Origin: Clostridia bacterium
GTDB taxonomy: Bacteria > Bacillota > Clostridia > Christensenellales > UBA1242
Assembly (NCBI GenBank): GCA_016290255.1
Contig: JAEETG010000082.1
Location: forward strand, 1 to 5,426
Direction of reading: 5' to 3'
Length of the DNA stretch: 5,426 nt
Positions 1-4,262 of the stretch are shown here, piece after piece. Below the pieces are notes generated by a model that had not been told where the DNA came from, ran no database searches, and worked only from the letters and a program-made list of their open reading frames with translations. Made by a program: the position numbers and the translations under genes. Positions within the stretch are counted from its first letter, which is position 1. Each line of letters begins with the position of its first letter.

Positions 1-144
1 TAGTTCATCAGTACAATCTTTTATGTCATTGTTATAGTCTTCTATGATATCTAAACAATGTTGCTCATCATTATCTCTTTTGAATTTTTTGACTATTTCT
101 TTTCTTTTCTCACGATCAAGTCTTTTAATTTTATTTTCTTCCAT
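1..144 (-). CDS. Small charged protein of unknown function (5' part only)
   Basis: The first 48 codons of a leftward gene are present and the rest lies beyond the left edge. The start is ATG at 144-142. It is preceded by AAGGGG at 156-151 with a 6-nt spacer, and by a near-consensus promoter at 169-197, so the start is well supported. The visible protein begins MEENKIKRLDREKRKEIVKK and is almost entirely hydrophilic. Residues 1-24 are strongly basic and probably helical; the part from residue 25 is acidic (DNDEQ, IEDYNNDIKD, DEL) and has two cysteines at about 30 and 44. There is no signal peptide, membrane segment or recognisable domain. It follows spmB in the same direction but has its own promoter, so it need not share spmB's function. 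I do not recognise the family. The gene is likely real; its function is unknown. Confidence 0.75.
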   Translation of the reverse strand, partial: MEENKIKRLDREKRKEIVKKFKRDNDEQHCLDIIEDYNNDIKDCTDEL

Positions 145-168
145 AAAAATCCCCTTTTTACTTTTTTT

Positions 169-197
169 ATTGTATCATATGGGGTGCTAATTGTCAA
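169..197 (-). promoter_or_regulatory. Sigma-A-like promoter of the small charged-protein gene
   Basis: On the minus strand, TTGACA (197-192, a perfect -35) is followed by a 17-nt spacer and TACAAT (174-169, five of six -10 bases). The expected start is near 162, giving a leader of roughly 18 nt that holds the ribosome binding site AAGGGG. The -35 box begins only a few bases past the spmB stop codon. It sits inside a short perfect inverted repeat, AATTG-T-CAATT (189-199), which could be an operator or chance. Confidence 0.75.
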
Positions 198-203
198 TTG
201 GTT

Positions 204-716
204 TTACATTACTTTGCACACTAGGCAAGATAAGATTGCCCCAACAAAAGTGCAGAGAAGAGAAACTGGAATTGCGTACATTAGGCGTTTTGCTTTTGTT
301 TGAGAAAAATAAATTGTTGCAACATAGAAAACTGTTTCGCTTGAACCCATAATTGTTGAAGCGCATCTTGCAACATAACTATCAGCGCCAAATGTTTCAT
401 ATAAATTTTCCAAGATTGCCAAACTTGCACTTCCAGAAAAAGGGCGGATTAAAACAAGTTCACAAAGTTCTTGTGGTATTTGAAAAAACAAAAACATGGG
501 TGACAAAATTTTTGTTAAATATTCCAAAAGCCCACTTTCACGAAAAACATTAACAGCAACAAAAATTGCAACCAAAAAAGGGAAAATGTCTTTGCTGAGA
601 GTAAGCGAACTTTTTGCACCATCAATAAATGCTTTATAAGAATTTATTTTTTTCTTTTTTGAATACAACAAAAGAATAATTAAAAGAACGGGAACAACAA
701 AAACGCCAATGTTCAT
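204..716 (-). CDS. spmB: Spore maturation protein B family membrane protein (nucleoside-recognition/Gate domain)
   Basis: This 170-aa integral membrane protein matches SpmB, which in Bacillus acts with SpmA in spore core dehydration; the family carries the Gate (nucleoside recognition) domain. Visible features are an N-terminal membrane helix (residues 4-18), a basic stretch (KKKK, 20-23), a hydrophobic segment at 45-57, the family motif RPFSGSASLAIL at 91-102, STIMGSSETVFYVATIYF at 120-137, and a C-terminal helix (148-166). The length fits the family, about 178 aa in Bacillus as I recall. I place the start at 716 rather than at the upstream ATG at 734. ATG 716-714 overlaps the spmA TGA (715-713) as ATGA, and GGAG lies 6 nt upstream (726-723), whereas the 734 start would swallow that site. 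Expression is presumably coupled to spmA. Whether this organism sporulates cannot be told from the window. Confidence 0.9.
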   Translation of the reverse strand: MNIGVFVVPVLLIILLLYSKKKKINSYKAFIDGAKSSLTLSKDIFPFLVAIFVAVNVFRESGLLEYLTKILSPMFLFFQIPQELCELVLIRPFSGSASLAILENLYETFGADSYVARCASTIMGSSETVFYVATIYFSQTKAKRLMYAIPVSLLCTFVGAILSCLVCKVM

Positions 717-1330
717 TTTTTGCTCCAAAAACATTGTTTTTTATGTTTTTTTGTAAACAATTTTTGCATTTTGCATTTCGATAGCGTTTTCACAAGAATA
801 ATACCAAGAATGGTTGTGACAAGAGTTGTTATGATTGATGGCAAAATGATGTCACCAGCGTTTAAACTTTGATGCGTTGCTCTAAGCCCAATTATTGTTG
901 TTGGCAAAAGTTGAATTGATGTGGCATTGATAACCATAAGCATAATCATTGCACTCGATGCAACTTCACTGTTATTAATTTTGTCTAGCCCTTGCATCGC
1001 CTTAATCCCAATTGGTGTGCTTGCGTTTCCAACCCCCAAAATGTTGCTTGCAAGATTTAGGGATATGAGCCCTTTTGTTTTTTGGTCTATTTGTTTTCCA
1101 AACAAAAAGTCAATCAGTGGTTCCATAAGGTTTGCAATTTTTTCTGAAAGTTTGGTTTGGTCCAGAATTCCCAAAAAGCCAAGCCACACAGCATAGATTC
1201 CCAAAAGTTTTATGGAAAGCATAACGGCATCACTTCCTGCGCTTATCAAAACACTGATTGTTTTTTCAGGCTCTATTATTGTGAGTGCAATTAGCCCACT
1301 CATCATCAACACAAACCAAACTGCTTTCAT
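713..1330 (-). CDS. spmA: Spore maturation protein A family membrane protein (nucleoside-recognition/Gate domain)
   Basis: This 205-aa multi-pass membrane protein is of the SpmA family, partner of SpmB. Residues 1-19 form a first hydrophobic segment, followed by hydrophobic stretches at about 26-56, 88-100, 126-148 and 161-181 and a basic cytoplasmic-type tail (KMQKLFTKKHKKQ). The diagnostic block NLASNILGVGNASTPIGIKAM lies at 92-112, followed by INATSIQLLPTTIIGLR at 134-150. I chose ATG 1330 because the protein then begins MKAVWFVLMMSG, which lines up with the start of Bacillus SpmA (MVNIIW...). An in-frame TTG at 1387 would add 19 residues, but it coincides with the -35 box of the likely promoter and has no ribosome binding site. 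No clear Shine-Dalgarno precedes 1330 either, so translation initiation may be weak or unusual. It is the first gene of an operon with spmB. Confidence 0.9.
   Translation of the reverse strand: MKAVWFVLMMSGLIALTIIEPEKTISVLISAGSDAVMLSIKLLGIYAVWLGFLGILDQTKLSEKIANLMEPLIDFLFGKQIDQKTKGLISLNLASNILGVGNASTPIGIKAMQGLDKINNSEVASSAMIMLMVINATSIQLLPTTIIGLRATHQSLNAGDIILPSIITTLVTTILGIILVKTLSKCKMQKLFTKKHKKQCFWSKK
723..726 (-). promoter_or_regulatory. Ribosome binding site that fixes the spmB start
   Basis: GGAG lies within the last codons of spmA, 6 nt before ATG 716-714. It decides in favour of the internal start with the ATGA overlap over the ATG at 734. Confidence 0.75.
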
Positions 1331-1357
1331 ACAAAAGTTTATGACAAAACAAATGAA

Positions 1358-1387
1358 ACTATAATTAAAATTTGCAAAACTTTTCAA
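1358..1387 (-). promoter_or_regulatory. Probable sigma-A-like promoter of spmA-spmB
   Basis: On the minus strand, TTGAAA (1387-1382) is followed by an 18-nt spacer and TATAGT (1363-1358); each box matches five of six consensus bases. The expected start, near 1350, leaves about 20 nt before ATG 1330. The promoter interlocks with the divergent tatD promoter. Confidence 0.55.
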
Positions 1388-1400
1388 AATGATATATAAT
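1372..1400 (+). promoter_or_regulatory. Sigma-A-like promoter of tatD-ksgA, with ribosome binding site
   Basis: TTGCAA (1372-1377) is followed by a 17-nt spacer and a perfect TATAAT (1395-1400). Transcription should start near 1407, directly in front of AAGGAG (1408-1413), which is 7 nt from ATG 1421. The leader is therefore only about 14 nt. Confidence 0.75.
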
Positions 1401-1420
1401 CTATTTTAAGGAGTTAATAG

Positions 1421-2191
1421 ATGATAGACACACACGCACACATAAATCATGAAAAACTGGAAAGCAGTTTTCAAGACATAATCAAAGCCTTAGATGAACA
1501 AAAACTTGAAGCAATCATTTGCCCAAGTTACAATAAAAAAAGTTCTCTATCCAGTTTTGAATTATCACAAAAATATGAAAAGGTTTTTTCAGCACTTGCA
1601 ATTCACCCAAGTGAGACAAATGACTATGATAATGCTTTTGAAGAGTTTTTGAACAAAAACCTAAAAAACAAAAAAGTTGTGGCTTTGGGGGAATATGGCT
1701 TAGATTACCACTTTGAGCCATTTGATAGAAAAAAACAGCAAGAAGTGTTTTTAAAACAACTAAACATTGCAAAAGAACAAAAAATAACATCAATTTTTCA
1801 TGTTCGTGATGCTTTTGATGATTTTATTCCAATGTTAAAAGACGAACTAAGTGGCTTTTGCGGTGGAGTTGTTCATTGCTATGACAGCAATTTAGACAAC
1901 GCCAGAAAACTTTTGGATTTGGGGCTCTACATTTCTTTCACTGGCCTTATAACATTTAAGGGAAGAGATGAACTAAGAGAGGTTTTGAAGTTTGTGCCAA
2001 ATGATAGGTTTATGCTTGAAACCGACAGCCCATATTTGGCTCCAGTTCCACATCGAGGGGAGGTTTGCACGCCAATGATGGTTGAAGAAGTTTACAAACT
2101 TTGTGCAACACTAAAAAACGTTAGTTTTGAAGAACTTGAAAAAATAACAAAACAAAACTCCAAAAACTGTTTTGAAAAGTTGGTGATTTAA
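1421..2191 (+). CDS. tatD: TatD family metal-dependent DNase/hydrolase
   Basis: This 256-aa protein has the usual TatD length and amidohydrolase (TIM-barrel) layout. TatD enzymes are divalent-metal hydrolases, with 3'-5' exonuclease or DNase activity shown for some members. Metal and catalytic residues are visible in order: DTHAHIN (H5, H7), the glutamate in GEYGLDY (E91), H127 in FHVRD, H152 in VHCYD, and D202 in LETDSPYLAPVP. Two spots differ from common forms. HCYDS stands where HCFSG is usual, and HRGEVCTP (211-218) stands where RGKRNEP is frequent. All core ligands are kept, so activity is likely. The start is ATG 1421 with AAGGAG 7 nt upstream. The stop TAA overlaps the ksgA ATG by one base, so the two are co-transcribed and probably translationally coupled. 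TatD next to KsgA is a common Firmicutes arrangement. Confidence 0.93.
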   Translation: MIDTHAHINHEKLESSFQDIIKALDEQKLEAIICPSYNKKSSLSSFELSQKYEKVFSALAIHPSETNDYDNAFEEFLNKNLKNKKVVALGEYGLDYHFEPFDRKKQQEVFLKQLNIAKEQKITSIFHVRDAFDDFIPMLKDELSGFCGGVVHCYDSNLDNARKLLDLGLYISFTGLITFKGRDELREVLKFVPNDRFMLETDSPYLAPVPHRGEVCTPMMVEEVYKLCATLKNVSFEELEKITKQNSKNCFEKLVI

Positions 2192-3018
2192 TGGATGTTA
2201 AGGAAGAATTAAAAAATAATAATTTTAAGTTTAAGCAAAAGTTTGGTCAAAATTTTATCACAGACACAAATCTTCTTTCTGCAATCGTGAAAGATGCAGA
2301 AATAAAAAAAGATGATTGTGTTCTTGAAATTGGGCCAGGTGCTGGAACACTTACAAAAGAAATTTTGTCTGCGAGCAATGGTAAAGTTGTTGCAATTGAA
2401 ATAGACAAAGATTTGGAAAGCATGTTAAACAAAAAGTTTTCGTCACACAAAAACTTTGAACTTGTTATGGGTGATGTTTTGAAAATTTCTCCAAAAGAGT
2501 TGAAAGAAAAGTTTGGAGGAAAACCTTTTAAGGTTGTTGCAAATCTTCCATATTATATTTCAACACCAATTTTGTTCTATTTGTTGGAAAACGATTTTTC
2601 AGTTCAGAGCATAACAGTTATGCTTCAGTTGGAACTCGCGAAAAGGTTAACAGCGCAAAAAAACACAAAAGACTATGGGGCTCTCACAATCCTTTTGGAC
2701 TATTTGGGAGAGGTCTGTCTCACGCGAAAAGTGCCAAGAACGCTTTTCACCCCTCAGCCCAATGTGGACTCTGCCATTGTTAGAATTGATTTAACAAAGA
2801 AAAAGTTTGACATTGAATACTCAAAACTAGCCCCATTTGTTAAAAAAAGTTTTGCAATGAGAAGAAAAACACTTGTTAACAACTTGGTTGCAGGTTATGA
2901 ATTTTCAAGAGAAAAGGTTGAAAGGAGTTTAAATGAGTGTGGCTTTTCAAAAAACTGTAGGGCAGAAGATTTGACTTCAAAAGATTTTATTGATTTATAT
3001 AAATCACTTTTTAAATAA
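2191..3018 (+). CDS. rsmA/ksgA: 16S rRNA (adenine1518-N6/adenine1519-N6)-dimethyltransferase
   Basis: This 275-aa SAM-dependent methyltransferase dimethylates two adjacent adenosines in the 3' terminal hairpin of 16S rRNA during late 30S assembly. Loss of this activity is classically linked to kasugamycin resistance. Motifs in order are KFGQNFI (17-23), the SAM-binding loop EIGPGAGTLT (46-55), the acidic ribose-binding EID (70-72), GD (94-95), the catalytic NLPYYISTPI (118-127), VMLQLELAKRL (143-153), FTPQPNVDSAIVRI (186-199) and FAMRRKTL (221-228). The last lies in the C-terminal helical RNA-contact domain. The length is normal. The start shares a base with the tatD stop (TAATG) and has no strong Shine-Dalgarno, which suggests coupling to tatD translation. 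In Bacillus the RNase M5 gene rnmV sits between these two genes; here there is no room for it. A terminator follows 26 nt after the stop. Confidence 0.96.
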   Translation: MDVKEELKNNNFKFKQKFGQNFITDTNLLSAIVKDAEIKKDDCVLEIGPGAGTLTKEILSASNGKVVAIEIDKDLESMLNKKFSSHKNFELVMGDVLKISPKELKEKFGGKPFKVVANLPYYISTPILFYLLENDFSVQSITVMLQLELAKRLTAQKNTKDYGALTILLDYLGEVCLTRKVPRTLFTPQPNVDSAIVRIDLTKKKFDIEYSKLAPFVKKSFAMRRKTLVNNLVAGYEFSREKVERSLNECGFSKNCRAEDLTSKDFIDLYKSLFK

Positions 3019-3043
3019 TCGATAATTATTGATAAAAAAAATT

Positions 3044-3070
3044 AAAAAGAGTTTTAATAACTCTTTTTTT
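3044..3070 (+). terminator. Intrinsic terminator of tatD-ksgA
   Basis: A perfect 10-bp stem, AAAAAGAGTT (3044-3053) pairing with AACTCTTTTT (3059-3068), closes on a 5-nt loop TTAAT and ends in an uninterrupted T run to 3070. Only three pairs are G:C, so the hairpin is AT-rich, as expected for this genome. The A-rich left arm means it could also work for transcripts coming from the right, although none is evident. Confidence 0.8.
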
Positions 3071-3071
3071 G

Positions 3072-3104
3072 TTGAAACTTTTTTTGCGTTTTTGAATATA
3101 TAAT
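3072..3104 (+). promoter_or_regulatory. Tentative promoter of the 252-aa unknown gene
   Basis: A TATATAAT stretch at 3097-3104 provides a -10 box. The only -35 candidate is TTGAAA at 3072-3077. Its spacing is 19 nt to TATATA (3097) and 21 nt to TATAAT (3099), both longer than ideal. The terminator just upstream implies that a promoter must lie here. The ribosome binding site AAGGAG (3110-3115) is 6 nt from ATG 3122. Confidence 0.5.
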
Positions 3105-3121
3105 ATGAAAAGGAGACAAAA

Positions 3122-3880
3122 ATGCTTAGAAAAGTTTTGGTAATAAACAAACAAATTGGAAACGAAAAACAGATTTTGGGGCTTTTAAGTTTGGAAAGCG
3201 AAAACACTCTTCGTGGGAATCTCAAGGTTTTTTCACCACTAGAATATGACAAACTGTTAATCAAAATTGGTGAAAATGTTTTGGTGTTTGATGAAATAAA
3301 AAATCACCAAAATTTTGATTTTGAAACAGTGTTTCATGAACTAAGTTTAAAAATTTATGCTTTTTTGGTTGATGGTGAAAAACTTGTTGGTGTTGCAAAA
3401 TCGGATAATTGTGATATTGATGAAGAAAGTGTGTTCAAAGATTTAAACAAAAACGCTCAAACAATTTCTGTTCAAAACAGTGATGAAAAAAACGATTCCA
3501 TAATGAAAGAAAAAACCGACCTAAAAGAAAAAATTGAGAACACAGAAAGTTTCTTTGAGATGATAAAACCACAATTTGATGTTTTGTTTTCTCAAAATGA
3601 ACATTTTATTGATCTTGAAAATATGATTGAAGGAACTGAGTGGGTGAAAGTGATGTTTGACAAAAATGGCTCTGATCACTACATTTTGGGTAAAATTTTT
3701 GATGGAGATGTGATAACACACATTGCTTATGGAACATATGCAGAAAATCAAAACCAAAAACCGCCCCAGGGGCTGGAGCAGTTTTGCCAATTTTTGCCTC
3801 TTGACCCGCAAAATGAGCTTAGTTCTGGTTATTATGTTATGTATCAAGATGCAATAACGGGCGAAAATGTGATTATGTAG
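3122..3880 (+). CDS. Conserved-looking protein of unknown function, two domains joined by a charged linker
   Basis: This is a 252-aa soluble protein with no signal peptide or membrane segment. Residues 1-92 alternate hydrophobic and polar residues in a beta-rich pattern (KVLVINK, ILGLLSLE, LLIKIGENVLVF, KIYAFLVDGEKLVGVA). Residues 95-142 are a charged, low-complexity linker. Residues 143-252 form a second compact domain with aromatic and glycine landmarks: EWVKVMF (173-179), HYILGKIFDG (186-195), IAYGTY (201-206), KPPQGL (213-218), QFLPLDP (223-229) and GYYVMYQDAITGE (236-248). From memory, the closing pattern (HY.LGKI...I.YG......PP.GL......LP.....GYYVMYQDA.TGE) recurs at the C-terminus of uncharacterised Clostridia proteins, but I cannot name a family. 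The start is supported by AAGGAG 6 nt upstream. Base composition matches the flanking genes. It stands alone between two terminators, so context gives no role. Confidence 0.88.
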   Translation: MLRKVLVINKQIGNEKQILGLLSLESENTLRGNLKVFSPLEYDKLLIKIGENVLVFDEIKNHQNFDFETVFHELSLKIYAFLVDGEKLVGVAKSDNCDIDEESVFKDLNKNAQTISVQNSDEKNDSIMKEKTDLKEKIENTESFFEMIKPQFDVLFSQNEHFIDLENMIEGTEWVKVMFDKNGSDHYILGKIFDGDVITHIAYGTYAENQNQKPPQGLEQFCQFLPLDPQNELSSGYYVMYQDAITGENVIM

Positions 3881-3899
3881 GCATTTTGCCTATTTTTTT
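3878..3899 (+). terminator. Intrinsic terminator of the 252-aa gene, built on both stop codons
   Basis: TAGGCA (3878-3883) pairs with TGCCTA (3887-3892) across a 3-nt loop TTT, followed by seven Ts (3893-3899). The first three bases are the TAG stop of the rightward gene. On the other strand, 3892-3890 read TAG, the stop of the leftward 87-aa ORF. Read leftward, the hairpin is followed by CATAATC rather than a T run, so it should stop only rightward transcription efficiently. Confidence 0.75.
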
Positions 3900-4153
3900 A
3901 ATTTTTGAGTAATTTTTGTGTGGTTTTCCATAAAATCACTGGCGGCCTGTTTGCTGAAATTTGACCTTTGTTGTTTTGTTTGATTTGTGTTAGTGTTTCT
4001 ATTTTGGCTAAAAAAGTTTGTTAGTTTTGATAAATCCAAATTTGGAATTATTTTCAGTATTTTTGGCAATAATTGCATAAAATCAACATCAAAATTGGTT
4101 TGCGCGTTTTGAATTTTTGTGCTATTTATGTGTGTTTTGTGGATTTTTTTCAT
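3890..4153 (-). CDS. Small basic Asn/Gln/Lys-rich protein of unknown function
   Basis: This 87-aa leftward ORF fills an otherwise empty 380-nt gap. In its favour, a strong ribosome binding site AGGGGG lies 5 nt before the ATG at 4153, and the ORF ends exactly at the converging terminator. The protein is basic and polar. Residues 1-20 are Lys/His/Thr/Asn-rich; an amphipathic stretch DVDFMQLLPKILKII continues to PNLDLSKLTNFF (about 22-49); an Asn/Thr/Gln-rich segment follows (50-62, NRNTNTNQTKQQ); and the C-terminal tail is FMENHTKITQKLKK. There is no signal peptide, membrane helix, cysteine cluster or known DNA-binding motif. Its start is divergent from the lipoprotein, and the intergenic palindrome at 4208-4228 could serve both. 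I do not recognise it. It may be lineage-specific, or conceivably a chance ORF. Confidence 0.6.
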   Translation of the reverse strand: MKKIHKTHINSTKIQNAQTNFDVDFMQLLPKILKIIPNLDLSKLTNFFSQNRNTNTNQTKQQRSNFSKQAASDFMENHTKITQKLKK

Positions 4154-4182
4154 TTCTTCCCCCTAAAAATAAAATAATACAA

Positions 4183-4211
4183 TTGACTATTTTTTCATTT
4201 AATGGTATTAT
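4183..4211 (+). promoter_or_regulatory. Strong extended -10 promoter of the lipoprotein gene
   Basis: TTGACT (4183-4188, five of six) is followed by a 17-nt spacer and TATTAT (4206-4211, five of six). The -10 box is preceded by TGG, giving the extended -10 motif TGn. Transcription should start near 4218, leaving a leader of about 45 nt. On the minus strand, TATAAT (4212-4207) overlaps the same -10 box and could serve the divergent 87-aa ORF, but it lacks a convincing -35. Confidence 0.75.
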
Positions 4212-4228
4212 ATGTTATAAACATATAA
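4208..4228. promoter_or_regulatory. Perfect 9-3-9 inverted repeat over the -10/+1 region; candidate operator
   Basis: The left arm TTATATGTT (4208-4216), spacer ATA (4217-4219) and right arm AACATATAA (4220-4228) are perfectly complementary. The repeat begins inside the -10 box of the lipoprotein promoter and covers its expected start site near 4218. That is the classic position for a repressor site. As RNA, the hairpin would be AT-rich and has no following T run, so it is not a terminator. The regulator is not identified. Confidence 0.55.
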
Positions 4229-4229
4229 C

Positions 4230-4243
4230 TAGGTTAAAACCTA
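4230..4243 (+). repeat. Short leader inverted repeat just ahead of the ribosome binding site
   Basis: TAGGTT (4230-4235) and AACCTA (4238-4243) are complementary around AA. In RNA this is most likely a 5-bp stem with a TAAA tetraloop. It abuts the ribosome binding site AAGGAG (4246-4251), which lies 11 nt from ATG 4263, a rather long spacing. The stem may stabilise the leader or tune translation, but it is small enough to be incidental. Confidence 0.4.
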
Positions 4244-4262
4244 AAAAGGAGACTAAATATTT

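Noticed and set aside
58..303. Rightward 81-aa ORF rich in Phe and Ile
   Set aside because: It is the reverse-strand shadow of the leftward small gene and the spmB 3' end, with no ribosome binding site.
717..734. Longer spmB start at ATG 734 (adds MFLEQK)
   Set aside because: It would place the GGAG ribosome binding site inside the gene; the ATGA overlap start at 716 is far better supported.
1336..1363. Sigma-E-like promoter for spmA: TTATAGT, 14-nt gap, CATAAACT on the minus strand
   Set aside because: The boxes resemble the sporulation sigma-E pattern, but transcription would start at about the spmA ATG itself, leaving no leader. The match may arise by chance in AT-rich DNA.
3018..3033. 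Imperfect palindrome right after the ksgA stop
   Set aside because: The 16-nt ATCGATAA/TTATTGAT repeat has a mismatch, no loop and no T run; the real terminator lies just downstream.
4230..4262. Riboswitch in the lipoprotein leader
   Set aside because: The leader is only about 45 nt, with one tiny stem and no conserved riboswitch core that I can recognise.
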